From assembly GCA_012934845.2 (NCBI GenBank), contig WNNJ02000342.1:62001-126000 (forward strand): 64,000 bases of DNA, given 5' to 3'. The notes beneath the pieces are model-generated. The model made no database searches and was not told the origin of the DNA. It worked only from the letters and a program-made list of their open reading frames with translations. The position numbers and the translations under genes are program-made. The stretch's first letter is position 1. Each line of letters starts with the position of its first letter. The DNA is from Pomphorhynchus laevis. Taxonomy: Eukaryota; Acanthocephala; Palaeacanthocephala; Echinorhynchida; Pomphorhynchidae. Below, in pieces: positions 11,801 to 22,430 of the stretch.

Positions 11801-14800
11801 ATGCCGACTTGGCGAATGATTCAGGTGCTGATTTTGGCGCACGGAACTTTGCAAAATATTCCTTGAAGTGGGGGCACTTTCCTTCCCCACGCAGGGTAAC
11901 CTCCGCAACAATTACAACACTTGATCCCATTAGAACAGGGAAGAGCTGAGTCAATCGCGGGTCAGTCTTTTTTCCCGTATTTCCCGCAGCTTGCCACCCC
12001 ACTGCAGCGGGAGGCCCAGTGCCCCCATTTATGGCACCGACTGCAATGCGGGTACGTAAACTCTTCTGCCGATATTAGTTTGAATTTGATATTGAACCCC
12101 ATGAAGGGGTTGCATTGTGATCTCTCGAGAGCCTCTGCCTGGGCAAGGGGGCAGAACATAATCCCACATTGATAGGAAGGCCATTACGGCCGGTAAGTGA
12201 ACGTATATTGTGGATTTTGTAAGTTTTAGATAATGTAGCCAAATCATTTTCTTCATAGAGGAAGGAAAGTTGTTAATTTTTAACGTCGTAAGTATAGGTT
12301 TCTTTACAAACGTCGCAAAACTGCTGTAGTTTTGATCAAAGTAATTACCATAGTGATCAAGATTATCTTCTGACGCGAATGATATTTTCACAGAGCTCTC
12401 GTAGTACCTAAGAGAATTAAAGACTACTCTGTTGGGATATTTATTTGAAAAATCACGTAATAGTCTGTTATACAAGGAATGTCTTTCTATTGGTTGCAAA
12501 AGTGTAATAATGCCCAGGTTTTTTGTTTTGGAGATTGGGGGAAGTAGTTCCCCCTCTCCCCCCAACAGTAGAAAACTCACTAACCTGCAATTGCGTCGTT
12601 CCAAAGTCTTCTTTAGCCATTATTTCCTTAATTCCAGCAGGAATTTCCATCCTTTTCTGTGTAATGCTTTTTTCAAAATTCTTTGATCGTCCGTTAATGC
12701 CCTTTTTCATCATTTTTATATAATTGCTGTAATAAAATCGCTTCCTTGACTAAATATTGTACAAATATAAATTGCTTACTGCATTAGTGTTGGATTGGCT
12801 GGGGGCTCAGATCCCGCTGGACCTGAGGCCTTAAAGATTGGTGAAGACCTGAATCGCGACTCATTAGCTAAATTTTTCATTAATGTATTTTCGATACAAG
12901 TTCCTTTTTATTTTATTTTTTAGTTGTTATATAACACTAAGTTTTGTTATTTAAGAAAATCTTTATCTTTATCTTACTGCATTCAACTAGGTACCAAAAG
13001 TATTGTATACTCCACATACATCGTAAAATTTTACATACACTCTAGCAAGGCTAAGAGATAGACAATTAATACTGGGAATATAAAATTCTTGTTTTTCTAA
13101 TAGTTTTGGTACCTTTCCAACCAGTCTATTTAAGTGAACCCCGCTTAAATTTTCATTAGAAACAGATTTTATTCATCAACTAATCCTCTTTACCGATCTT
13201 TTTATGCCTTGTCGAATTAGAAACCGTTGTTTCTAATTACACGAAGTCAGTATTATAGTAGGACAGAAAAAATTCATTATTTTATTTTTTATATAGAATC
13301 GTGATATAGTTAGCTACGATACATAGTGGCAAATACATATAAACTTTGAAGATCAAATTTCATAACGTTTGATTTTAGTCAACATCCTACGATGTTGACT
13401 AAGATCAATCTTATTCATTTCTCAAACCTTTTGAAACTGAGTTTTTGAAACTCAGTTTTTGAAACTCTTTTTGAGTGTTTTGAGTTTTTGAGTTTTTGAA
13501 ACGATGTTGACTAAGATCAATCTTATTCATTTCTCAAACTTTTTGAAACTGAGTTTCAAAAACGTTTGAGAAATAAATAACATACAATTCGCCTTGCTGT
13601 TTTCTCAAAATTGTGTTATTTATTTCTCAAACTTTTTGAAACTGAGTTTCAAAAACGTTTGAGAAATAAATAACATACAATTTTGAGAAAGCCGCAAGAT
13701 GAAACGGCAATTGAATAAAATTATCTCTGTCTATTTGTTGGTAGATATCAGAAATTCTGACCCATATATACCTGCTCTTGATGCCCCAGGGCAGGTGTAA
13801 CAACAAATTATATTTTATATATTTGTACACTTAAAAGTGTCCCTGTAAAACAGCATTTCTATTAAAGAAAATTTAGTGCCTGATGCATGGTTAAACGGCA
13901 ATACGCACTGCCATGCACAGAGCTTATGCTAAATTTCCTCTGATGATTCAGATTAAGGGTAGTTCTGTTTTTCGAGCTTTAGACACTGTTTAAGCGTGTG
14001 TTAAGTGTCTATGGATGATTATTAATATCACGGTGCTGATGAGCTCCGGTAGAGGAGCTCATCAGTACTGGTGTGATGAGGATATATAGAATGTTGCCTG
14101 GTGTTTATGCCTCCTCACGAGGAAAACAGTAATTTATTTATGAGTACACCATTGGGTGTTCAATGGCAGGTGTAACAACAATTTATATATAACCCGTTCT
14201 CTTCTGTGTAATTACAATATATGTAATCAGTACAATATATAACAGTACGATGCAGGAAGGGAAGGATCAAGGAACAATTTTTTAGAAGAGAACATATGAT
14301 TTCCAGGTTAAATGAAAATTACAGTTTTATATGAAAGAATAAGAAATTATCGTGAGCAAGGGATAAATTAATGGTTGAAGGAGTTTAAGTGAGGTGATTG
14401 GCAATAGATCTAATTGCTAGGAAGAGTTGGGAAAATATAGTAGTGATATATACCTCTTCTGTAGAGACTAGGAGGAGATTAAAAAGTTCTGGAAGGTGGC
14501 TGCAATTTGTCTAAGCAATAAAATTTGATTTAATGGATTTGAGGAGAGTAGAGTGGTACACTTAGAAGTAGGGAGAAAAATTAAAATTGCTTCTGTCAAG
14601 GATATGAAGCTTTGATAAGTAAGAACGCGAAAGAATAGAATTTAGCATTTTCAACGAAGTTCGAATATTAGCGGATAACGCAAATATATCTTGCCAGAAA
14701 TGATTACACTTGCTGCGAAGAAGGGAGTAGTGATAGCATATATGATTAAGATATTAGATACATTAATTAAAGGATATAGGACGGTTTACGCTTAAGATAT

Positions 14801-16697
14801 CTTAGATAAACTTGAAAGGAATGATAAAGGTTTCGTTTTAAAAGTCGACATTTGACTTCAAATCACGGTCCGGGGTGATATCGCTTGAAAACAAAATACG
14901 TTGACTTAAAATGCGATAGAAAGTTGGGAAATTATCAGAATTATATAACTTAAACAAATCATTTTTTGATAACGACGTGATTAGCCATTTGTTCAGTTAT
15001 ATTTTGATTAATTTGGAAGACTTAAAATATAACTTAAAACAAGAATTTTGTTAGATTTAACAATTATTAAAGCTATATTCCTCAATTTACATTAAATAGT
15101 GAGATTATTCGTTTCCAACAAATTTATATTGTGCTTTTGGTTGCTAAAGAGTTTATAAAATAATGTCGATTGGCCTGATACATTTTGACTAAGCAATGCA
15201 ATCAAAAAACCTTGATTAAAATGAACATTTTAATGATCTTCTCACATTTCTAAGTTCTGTTTAATAGACTTCAAGATGATCCACCATCTGGTGTTAGTGC
15301 CGCTCCTAACGATGATAACATTATGCTGTGGAATGCCGTTATATTCGGGTACTGTGGTTATATAGTATTTATTAAATGTTATTTGTCGTTTAAAATAGCC
15401 CTCAAGACACTCCGTTTGAAGACGGTACTTTTAAGCTGACGCTTGAATTTTCAGAACTCTACCCTTCTCTACCGCCACATGTACGATTTGTTTCAGCTAT
15501 GTTTCACCCAAATGGTGCGTCTTTTAGTCTTTGTTTCTAATCAGCTGTATTTTTTGTTTGCAGTTTATTCCGATGGTCATATTTGTCTTGACATTTTCCA
15601 GAACCGATGGAGTCCGACATACGATGTTGAGGCTATTCTTACGTCCATTCAAGTAAGTTTATAGCAAGACTTGGCTTGCTTTTGTTGTTTTGCCATAATG
15701 TGATATGAGTAGACTCGTTTTGCTATGCTTTCTATTAATGTCTCGTAATTCTTTGTAAACTAAGTCAATATTTAAAATTATTAATGTTAAATAATAATTA
15801 AATCATTAAATGATAATTGTTATTATTTTTAGGTAGTATTTCTGTATTTAGCCATAGATGTATTTTAATAATGTACATTTCATCCATGAATCTTAATATC
15901 TATAATATTCGTTATTGAAATTTAATTAGGTCTGTTATGGACTGAAAAATGCACCTTCAGTAATTCAAAAATGTCTATAATTGTACATTTCTTATTGCAA
16001 ATGAAATTTGCAATATATGTGATAAAGTTCATTTACTAAACCCGAAGGTTCATAAACCTTATTTTAGCAATTAAACACAATTTTACTATATCAATTATTA
16101 ATTTTTATTTGATTGTTTTCCTTATTACGTGCTAATTGAAAACTTCAATTGAAAACACATGTTAATGAACTTTCATTGATAATGAAATTTTAAGAATTAT
16201 TATAATATGTAATGACATTGGACATTGGCTTCCTTCAAAGTCATTTTAATAATTAAATAGATACATATTTTAAACTATATTATTATAAAAATGAAATTAA
16301 TCAAAAAATCAATATGAATAATCAAATAAATCTAAACTTTTTAAGTCTGAAACTTGATAACATAGCGGTTCATCCTGATAACTTCTAATATTAATAGTGA
16401 TGCATCATATATTATTTTTCAGTTAATTCGAAAAGTTGAATTTTTAATAATTCTTACTTTTTATAAATCTAAATTATATAAATGAATATTACATTGAATA
16501 TTCTTTAATTTTAATATTTGATATGAGCATTAAATTAACATTAACTAAAACCACTATTAATTTATATCGTAAAGATGACATATTTAAATTTACAAGAAAC
16601 ATATATATACATGATATATATGAATATGTATATGTATATTTATTTGAAAAAAAAGAGTTCATTGAAAAGGACCCCAGCTGTGAGAAAAACACCCACA

Positions 16698-16772
<75 letters not shown>

Positions 16773-19108
16773 TAAAGAGGTTAACTGCTTTCGGGATACG
16801 TTGTAAGACGCTTTCATTATAATTGTCCTTTTTTCGGTTACTATTCAATTTAATATATATACCGAGCTATATATATAATATGTTATAATAACTATAACGC
16901 CTATCTAACAAAAATTAAACCATCAAGTAAATATAAATATATGGATAAAATTGAATTAATAGAATCCTTAAATATTTTAAGTTATATTAGCTATAATATT
17001 ATTATATTATTATATTATTATATTATAGCTATTATTAGCTATAATATTTTATATTATAGCTGACTTGTTTTTAAGCTTAATAGAATATGAATTTGTTCAT
17101 AACTGTGTAAAAACTAAATCTAAACAATATAAATATATGAAATACATGTTTCGATACATTGATGATATATGTGTATTTAATTCTAATAATTTTTATTCAA
17201 TTAGTGAACACATTTATCCAGACCGCCTTATTCTTAACAAAACCAATATTAATGATAAAGAAGGTGTATATCTAGATATGAACATTAAATTAACATTAAC
17301 TAAAACTACTATTAATTTATATCGTAAAGATGACATATTTAAATTTACAATGAAACATATTTTTGCATGAGCATTCATTCATACCATATAATATAAAATA
17401 TAATACATTAAATAATGAAATTTTAAGAATTGCAACAATATGTAATGATATTGGCTTTCTTCAAAATCATTTAAATAATTTAATAGATACATATTTTAAA
17501 CTAGGTTACTATAAAGATAACATCAAGCAGAAAATAGTAAAATATATAAATCAACACAATAATATAAAGAATAAATTTAAACTCTTAAGTGGCAAATTTT
17601 TATAGATGGATAATAAATAATATACTTTGTATTAGAATAAGATACTAGATAGTTTTATCAGAGGAAATACATCATTAGCATGTATTTGGCCACGCTGCTA
17701 TGTTGGGTAGAGGAGTTAGGGGCCGAAACCTGATAGCATAGCAGTTCGTCCTGATTACCTCTAATTCTTATCCTGATACAACGTCTGTTATTTATTAGTC
17801 AATTCATTAAAATGACTTTTTAGTTAAATTCAAATTTTAACTCGATAAAAATTATATAAAATCTTATGTAACAATTATTTATTATTTATAATTATTTATT
17901 ATTCAATTATTTAAATATTATTTAGCATTATATTTAATTTATAAATAATATAAGATATTTAGACTCAGTTAGCTGATATGATAATAGATTTACCGTTAAA
18001 GCTCTTGCACTGTAAGCTTTTACCACAAAAGTTTAATCTACGAACAGATTTTTTGTCAATTCTATCTAATTTCTTAGTATTTGTTTCTATTCATCTGATT
18101 CAAAGACGAAGGCAAATAAAATCAATGATTTTTGTACGCTCTAAGGCACTTTGTTGCCAAGGATTGTTAGTATCAATAACGCTTTGAGGTTGGAAATGAG
18201 CTTCTATGCAAAAATTTATTTTCAGCTTAAATAAATATTTTAAGTTTAAATATGTCTTTTCCTTGTTTTATTTATGAAAAATAAATAATCTTGATCCGTT
18301 AAGAAGAAAAAAAATAAGATACCAATTTGATATTTATATATTTCGCTGTTTTCTGCTAATGAAGCTATCATGTATTGAAAATACAGTTTTTCACAAGTGA
18401 AAAAATCTGTATTAAAATCTGATGCAGATGTTAGCAGATTATATTGAGACATCTGCATACGAATATACTTGTGACCATCTATATTTTACTTTTCATATAC
18501 CACTAGACTTTATAACTTTAAAATATAATTGACTAATTTAAAATAATAAAAATTCGGTGACATGGTTGCAATTTTCAAAAAGATTGTGATATGATAATGA
18601 GTTCACGTTCAAAGTGAACGATAACAACTCATTATAACAAATTTAACATAAATATACTGCATTGGACATTATATTCTTATTATAAGAAAGCATTACCAAG
18701 TTGTTTCCGTTTAAAGTAGAAAATGCTTATTTTATATATTCTTTTGGTAGCTTTGTTGCGAACCATTGCGTTGTATAAAATGCAAGCAACGAATACTTTT
18801 CATGTTTTCTTTTTTAGTCCTTGCTGAACGATCCGAATCCTAACAGTCCTGCGAATAACGAGGCGGCGTCGCTATTTCAGGAAAATAAACGTGAGTATGA
18901 ACGACGGATATACGCTATTGTTCAGCAAAGCTGGGAAAATGATGGTGATGACGAATGTGCTGCAGAAACGGACAAGGACGATATACTTACATGCGACGAA
19001 GATGACTTATTCGCTGACGATAATTGCGCTACAGACGAAATCCTCCAGGATGTTGATGTTGATACTAGCAGTGCTACCAGGACAGGTGATGGTGCTTGTA
19101 GGCAATAA
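8887..19108 (+). CDS. ubc-1: RAD6/UBE2A-type ubiquitin-conjugating enzyme E2 with acidic tail (5 exons)
   Basis: The coding exons are 8887-8930, 15268-15348, 15399-15514, 15564-15652 and 18818-19108, all joined by GT-AG introns and encoding 206 residues. The start [15 protein letters not shown], the HPN motif (residues 78-80), the active-site Cys88 in [15 protein letters not shown] and the helical end around Trp149 are diagnostic of RAD6/UBE2A/B. This family transfers ubiquitin to substrates such as PCNA and histone H2B with a RING partner, in the nucleus and cytosol. Residues 152-206 form an extra tail with 20 Asp/Glu, as in yeast Rad6 and nematode UBC-1 but not vertebrate UBE2A/B. Introns 2 and 3 are 50 and 49 bp; introns 1 and 4 are enlarged by retroelements. 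The reading frame is intact, so the gene is probably functional. Confidence 0.95.
9248..10144 (-). pseudogene. Reverse transcriptase of the I/Jockey-like LINE
   Basis: A 298-codon frame has RT motif A ([14 protein letters not shown]), motif B ([10 protein letters not shown]), the catalytic YADD in [12 protein letters not shown], and a thumb region with YLGFTI. It makes cDNA by target-primed reverse transcription in this family. The fragment at 19640-20230 is a close relative. The RT active site looks complete, but upstream parts of ORF2 are broken. Confidence 0.85.
10219..10731 (-). pseudogene. Endonuclease-to-RT linker of the I/Jockey-like LINE ORF2
   Basis: A 170-codon minus-strand frame lies between the endonuclease start and the RT of the same element. 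It has no catalytic motif of its own. [11 protein letters not shown] and the conserved spacing fit the region before the RT in I/Jockey LINEs. It is assigned by position more than by sequence. Confidence 0.5.
11204..11419 (-). pseudogene. Start of the AP-like endonuclease of the I/Jockey-like LINE ORF2
   Basis: The frame opens with [11 protein letters not shown] and continues to [10 protein letters not shown], the first strand and catalytic-site region of APE-type LINE endonucleases. The rest of the domain between here and 10731 is only partly readable. Confidence 0.7.
11454..12713 (-). pseudogene. gag-like ORF1 of the I/Jockey-like LINE
   Basis: Overlapping minus-strand frames (12468-12713, 12029-12604, 11962-12159, 11454-12002) together look like a LINE gag protein. 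The part at about 12060-11960 contains [14 protein letters not shown], a CX2CX4HX4C zinc knuckle that binds nucleic acid in this family, followed by a second cysteine cluster. The C-terminal part is rich in Lys, Gly and Ser. Several frameshifts break the frame, partly in G or C runs. Confidence 0.75.
12776..12983 (+). mobile_element. 5'-truncated sibling of the I/Jockey-like LINE in opposite orientation
   Basis: 12787-12976 is the reverse complement of about 9095-9285, the 3' UTR of the neighbouring element, and ends in the same TTTATC tail. It has its own target-site duplication TTACTGCATT at 12776-12785 and 12974-12983. It is therefore a separate short insertion, 51 bp from the larger one. 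Confidence 0.85.
13531..13690. repeat. Repeated long palindrome in ubc-1 intron 1
   Basis: 13600-13690 forms a near-perfect hairpin with arms of about 43 bp around a TGA centre (13643-13645). The inner part of the same hairpin (TTCTCAAAC...GTTTGAGAA) is also present about 90 bp upstream at 13531-13570. A third, more degenerate stretch of TTTGAAACT repeats precedes it from 13430. No terminal duplication or ORF was seen. Confidence 0.8.
13792..14190. repeat. Direct repeats enclosing a perfect hairpin
   Basis: GCAGGTGTAACAACAA occurs at about 13792 and 14166, enclosing some 375 bp. Inside, CTGATGAGCTCC (14036-14047) and its exact complement (14054-14065) form a 12-bp stem around a GGTAGA loop. 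The structure looks like a small non-coding repeat, but I cannot name its family. Confidence 0.5.
14200..14972. other. Intron 1 remainder with no recognised gene
   Basis: A+T-rich sequence with no convincing frame on either strand. Purine-rich composition hints at an old minus-strand retroelement, but no motif survives that I can name. Confidence 0.35.
14973..15170 (+). repeat. Direct repeat, second copy, before ubc-1 exon 2
   Basis: Same-direction relative of 8641-8845. It ends about 100 bp upstream of the exon 2 acceptor. The spacing shows that a segment near the start of the gene, or a dispersed repeat, occurs twice around exon 1. Confidence 0.75.
15268..15652 (+). CDS. ubc-1: ubc-1 exons 2-4 (catalytic core)
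   Basis: Three exons separated by introns of 50 bp (15349-15398) and 49 bp (15515-15563) encode residues 15-110. They hold the WNAVIFGP strand, the HPN turn and the thioester-forming Cys88. Exon 4 ends in phase 0 at CAA|GTAAGT. Such tiny introns beside kilobase ones suggest a compact ancestral gene later invaded by repeats. Confidence 0.95.
15925..16420 (+). mobile_element. PLE family A, internally deleted copy
   Basis: 15925-16115 is the inverted match of 26627-26780, which lies between the terminal repeat and the RT of another family A copy. 16165-16260 repeats the RT C-terminal region seen again at 17410-17515. 16355-16420 resembles the terminal-repeat motif at 17730-17800. The parts are in the right order for a 5' leader, a piece of RT and a 3' terminal repeat with most of the coding part missing. 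Confidence 0.65.
16523..16620 (+). mobile_element. PLE family A fragment (RT thumb region)
   Basis: Encodes [20 protein letters not shown], nearly identical to the stretch encoded at 17281-17349. It is followed by a TA microsatellite. It shows that family A sequence is repeated at least three times within ubc-1 intron 4. Confidence 0.7.
16704..16769. repeat. (TA)n microsatellite
   Basis: About 33 uninterrupted TA units. The Ile/Tyr-repeat frames that cross it are not genes. Confidence 0.95.
16890..17976 (+). mobile_element. PLE family A copy with RT C-terminus and 3' terminal repeat
   Basis: Frames 17065-17370 and 17363-17605 encode the catalytic block [10 protein letters not shown], then a YLDMNI strand and a C-terminal helical region ending at 17605. 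This is the Penelope-like RT type often found without a GIY-YIG domain; none is seen here. The non-coding end (about 17630-17976) carries the structured motif at 17695-17763 and stops near ACTCAGTTAGCTGAT (17962-17976). The same 15-mer occurs inverted at 27727-27741 and again at 62888-62902. The copy lies in intron 4 of ubc-1. Confidence 0.75.
17695..17763 (+). ncRNA. Structured RNA motif in the PLE family A terminal repeat
   Basis: CTGCTATG (17695-17702) pairs with CATAGCAG (17737-17744). TAGAGG (17708-17713) pairs with CCTCTA (17758-17763), giving a crossing, pseudoknot-like arrangement. GAAAC (17725-17729) and a CTGATTA box (17751-17757; CTGATGA in the copy at 26838-26915) recall hammerhead core boxes, but their order does not give a standard hammerhead. 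Further copies lie at 26838-26915 and 28185-28240 on the minus strand. Confidence 0.45.
17977..18817. other. ubc-1 intron 4 remainder
   Basis: A+T-rich intron sequence. A 69-codon frame at 17978-18187 is not recognisable. The final pyrimidine run and TAG form the exon 5 acceptor. Confidence 0.5.
18818..19108 (+). CDS. ubc-1: ubc-1 exon 5 (C-terminal helices and acidic tail)
   Basis: The exon opens after a TTTTCTTTTTTAG acceptor with [13 protein letters not shown], the conserved end of the UBC fold. It runs through YAIVQQSW into the Asp/Glu-rich tail and stops at TAA 19106-19108. Complete E2 homology up to Trp149 makes the assignment firm; the tail itself is poorly conserved in the family. 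Confidence 0.93.
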   Translation, partial: SLLNDPNPNSPANNEAASLFQENKREYERRIYAIVQQSWENDGDDECAAETDKDDILTCDEDDLFADDNCATDEILQDVDVDTSSATRTGDGACRQ

Positions 19109-19639
19109 CATTTCTATCAATGACTTTATAATCATGGAGAACATTCGCGACAAAAGACGGCAAAAATGATATATCTCTTATTTTATCATTCTAGCTTGAT
19201 TTTTATATAAATACTGATTTCGACATCGATTTGGACAGAATAACTTACACACTTAAATACACTTTCCTCCTCGACCCCTTATAAATTATTTATACACACA
19301 GATTACGAAAAACAATATGTAGAAAGTTTACAATTAAAAATAATACACTTGTGTGACGTTTTTCTTGGAATAATATTGTGTTTTAAACTGTATTCTATTT
19401 TAGCTATCCCTCTGTATTAATCCATTTTCAGTTTGCCTATGGCAACAACCAAATCCAGAAATCATCGGCAACTTTATTTACTATAATTTATTATTTGTTC
19501 AATATGAACGCGCTAAACTGCCGCGATATTATGATCACTTTGTGATTCTTTTTAAAGCGGCACTACAACAAAACTGGCTTACATGCATATTACTTCAAGG
19601 AATTATAAACACACAATATCAATGTGGGATAAGTAAGTG
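19109..19639 (+). other. ubc-1 3' UTR and downstream flank
   Basis: Follows the TAA at 19106-19108. No canonical AATAAA is obvious close by; AATAATA at about 19340 may serve. No gene is seen before the LINE fragment that starts near 19640. Confidence 0.4.
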
Positions 19640-20230
19640 CCACGATTATGATTGTGCTTTGCTCGCAGGTGGTCGTCTTCCATGGCGTCCTTGCCACCAA
19701 AATGAAGCTTAAGAGATTATCACTCTCTTCACTGTCTTCAATTTTGCAGCCTCAACAACTCCCCATCTTCACGAGTCGAGTAAAATATCTGGGGTTCACC
19801 GTTACAGTAAGTCTCTCGGCGAAAGCTGATCTGGATAGACTTAAACGTATTAGGAAGAAAGCTAGGTGGGCTCTGAAACAAGCCCAGCATATGTCATTGA
19901 ATGTGAAAACTCAAGTACGCCTTTGGGGTACTTAGGCAATCTCAGGTATAGTCTTCTTTTCTAGAGGACGTCCTCAGAGCAAAGACTAATGTTTATCAAG
20001 TACATTGTCTCGAGATTACCGATCATAGTCCGTCTCGATTGGAATCTAAGAGGGTGGTGACAGACCCTTAATGGTTCAGTCGGAAGGCGGCGCGCTAGTG
20101 CAGCCGGGGGGGCTAAGATTCCTCTGAACCTGATGCCGTGAGAGAGATGTTGAAGACAGTTGAAGTAGACAGCAAGAATTGTTGATCTGTGAACCCTTAA
20201 CACTATATTTTTGTTTGTTTGTTTCTTATC
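19640..20230 (+). mobile_element. I/Jockey-like LINE fragment (RT thumb to 3' end)
   Basis: Frame 19648-19935 encodes QVVVFHGVLATKMKLKRLSL and YLGFTVTVSLSAKADLDRLK, closely matching the RT of the element at 9248-10144. The sequence then runs through the GGCGCGC and GGGGGGCTAAGATTCCTCTG region into a diverged 3' UTR. It is 5'-truncated and broken by stops. Confidence 0.85.
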
Positions 20231-20239
20231 GTTTGTATT

Positions 20240-21189
20240 ATTGATATTACCCTTATATACAGTGCTTAGCGCCTACGACGGATATAGTGCGTGAGTAAAC
20301 CCGACTCAATCAGTAATTGCTACATGTAGGCATCGTTATTAAAGTGGTTGCGTAAATATGACGCAGCGATGTTGTGAAATAGATAGACTAACATTTCACA
20401 TACTGGCGTTTGTGAAACAGCTTAATTTCTATAAACGTTGCAAAAAATGGGTGACCGGAGCTTTTAGGGGTTCGGGTCGCATCCTAAAGGAGAAATCACA
20501 AGATTCTTGTTTGCCATATTGCATAGCACTTTAGCAAGACGTGCTTTGTTGAAGAATTATTTCTAATTACAAATATTTTCAAATAATTATAACTATTTTC
20601 AAATATTTATAAATAATTAAAATTACAATAATTATAATTATTTATAGAATGTAAACAAAGAAACGAGAATGCATTAGATAAAAAGGTTCAGTTCAAAATT
20701 TGGATCTTTTCAGTTTGAGACACTTTGTCCAAATTACGCAAAAAGTCTGTTTATTGTACATCTTCATGTGCTCTTTCGAATGGCGTATAATTTTTTGGAG
20801 AAATGCGTTTTGGTTAAAAAATTTTATATTTAAATTTTTTCATAAAAATTTAAAATTTAATTTAAATTTCAAATTTCAAAGTTAGAAACTTAAAAATTTA
20901 TCTTTAAGTATTTTTCATATATCTTATCAATATATAATGATTTGAGATTTTTTTAATGCTCCAAGCATTGAAAAACATGAAATTTTTTATTTTTTGTTCA
21001 AAAAGTAATTTGAATTTGAAATATCTCAAAATTTTACAATGATAACATATAATTTTTATTGCGTTATCTTAAAAAGCACAATTATATTGACTTAAGTTGA
21101 AAATATTAACATATTTGAATCATTCAAAAAAGCGTTATTCAAAATGTTCTTTCAAAATAAGTTATTATTGAAATAATAAGTTATTATAA
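20240..21189. other. A+T-rich spacer, no recognised gene
   Basis: Nothing convincing on either strand. The 61-codon frame at 20700-20885 is Phe/Lys-rich low complexity. Confidence 0.45.
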
Positions 21190-21343
21190 AATACAATATT
21201 ATTGATCAGTAACTACATACATTTGAGATCTAAAATACATACAATCAACGATCAACATTTACAACGATTACTGAAGACAACAATCATTACTGTTGAATAT
21301 CCTTGATCAGTAACTACTTACAATTCAATAACTTAAACTAATT

Positions 21344-22430
21344 ATGATCAATATGGGGAAACGGAGGAAAACGACAAAATCGACTGTGAATGATAATGGA
21401 TCCCATCATTATGTAGAGTGTTCCATGGCAGATTGCCCTGTGTGGACTACTGTTTGGCTACCACTTCGTCTTCCTTCAAATTTTCTAGATAGAGATTTTC
21501 TATGCGGATTCTGTTCAGCATCTCTTCGTAAAGAATTGATAGTTTCAAAGAATGATCAATCGTCTATCAGCCATGATAATTTAAATAGTATCGTTTGTGA
21601 CAAAGATGTTAGTGAAATACAACTCGAACGAAACTGTGGCAAACATCGAAAAGAACAATTATTATCATCAAATGAAGAAAGCGGTCGATTTACAGACAAT
21701 TCCCAAACATTGCAAGAGCAACACGTTGTCCCAGACTTCCTGCAAATCGAAAATGAATCATTAATGAACCCAAGTCATTAATCGATAGATCATAACCGAT
21801 TATCGAAAATAACAGTTTAGACAATGACAATCTTATCAATAACGGAAATTTGGATAGTGGAAACCTACAACGATCGTACAGTAAATCCGATATCAATTCA
21901 AGCTTTTCAGCACCTCTTACTAATCCAGATGTATTTACTGATCCAATCAATGTTTATTCACTTAAGCGCTCTACATATGTTAACATTCTGGGTCAGTCAG
22001 ATGAAGTTTATCTTAATCACAAAGATTCAAATCAATTCGAGTCATTGGCAAATGTTATACCTGATACATGCCAAATAACTGGAGTCATTGATAGATCTCC
22101 ACATAATCTTGATGGAAAATCAGTGATTTCCTTTGAGCAGCACTTTTCACGCGTACGCAAATATCATGATCGTTCTCGCGCTATCGTTTTCACTAATATA
22201 CCTGAATCTATGTCGGTCAACATACAACATAGATTAGATGACGACTTATCCAAAGTTCGTGCGATACTATCAATCATTTTGGCAGCGTCGCTTCTAGCTT
22301 ATCCAACATACCCATTACAAATACATGTGATTACGACATTGTTTATCATCAATCACCGTTGTGGTCTGCTCTGGCGAAATCCAATAGTGCTAACAGTAAG
22401 AGAAGTAACACATGTGCTTCAATAGGCTCT
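21344..22430 (+). pseudogene. ORF1 of CR1-like LINE copy IX
   Basis: The N-terminus has a PHD-like cysteine motif (CSMADCPVW ... FLCGFC). It is also found in ORF1 at 46622 and, in part, at 63992 on the minus strand. A second frame (21850-22425) holds the RNA-binding-like block SRAIVFTNIPESM and DDDLSKVRAIL. Frameshifts and loss of the C-terminal end break the protein. Confidence 0.75.

Larger units (their letters stand above)
9101..12724 (-). mobile_element. I/Jockey-like LINE in ubc-1 intron 1, flanked by target-site duplications
   Basis: TGCTGTAATAA occurs at 9090-9100 and 12725-12735, exactly flanking the element. Reading on the minus strand gives a gag-like ORF1 (about 12713 down to 11454), an endonuclease start (11204-11419), a linker (10219-10731) and an RT (9248-10144). 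The 3' end is a TTTATC microsatellite, as in many I/Jockey LINEs. At 3.6 kb it is short for the group, and ORF1 and ORF2 are split by frameshifts and deletions. It lies antisense to the host gene. Confidence 0.85.

Noticed and set aside
11470-12172. Plus-strand proteins of 80-160 residues
   Set aside because: They are mirror frames of the gag-like ORF1 on the minus strand.
9088-12976. DNA transposon with 190-bp terminal inverted repeats
   Set aside because: The interior is a LINE with gag-like, endonuclease and RT parts, and the two inverted ends each have their own target-site duplication, so they are two separate insertions.
16523-16775. Small proteins ending in Ile-Tyr repeats
   Set aside because: The frames run through a (TA)n microsatellite and a PLE fragment.
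17695-17763. HDV-like ribozyme
   Set aside because: The crossing stems recall the HDV fold, but junction lengths and a P4-like helix do not fit; I left it as an unnamed structured motif.
20455-20505. tRNA gene (GGGGTTCGGGTC resembles box B)
   Set aside because: There is no matching box A at the right distance and no cloverleaf.
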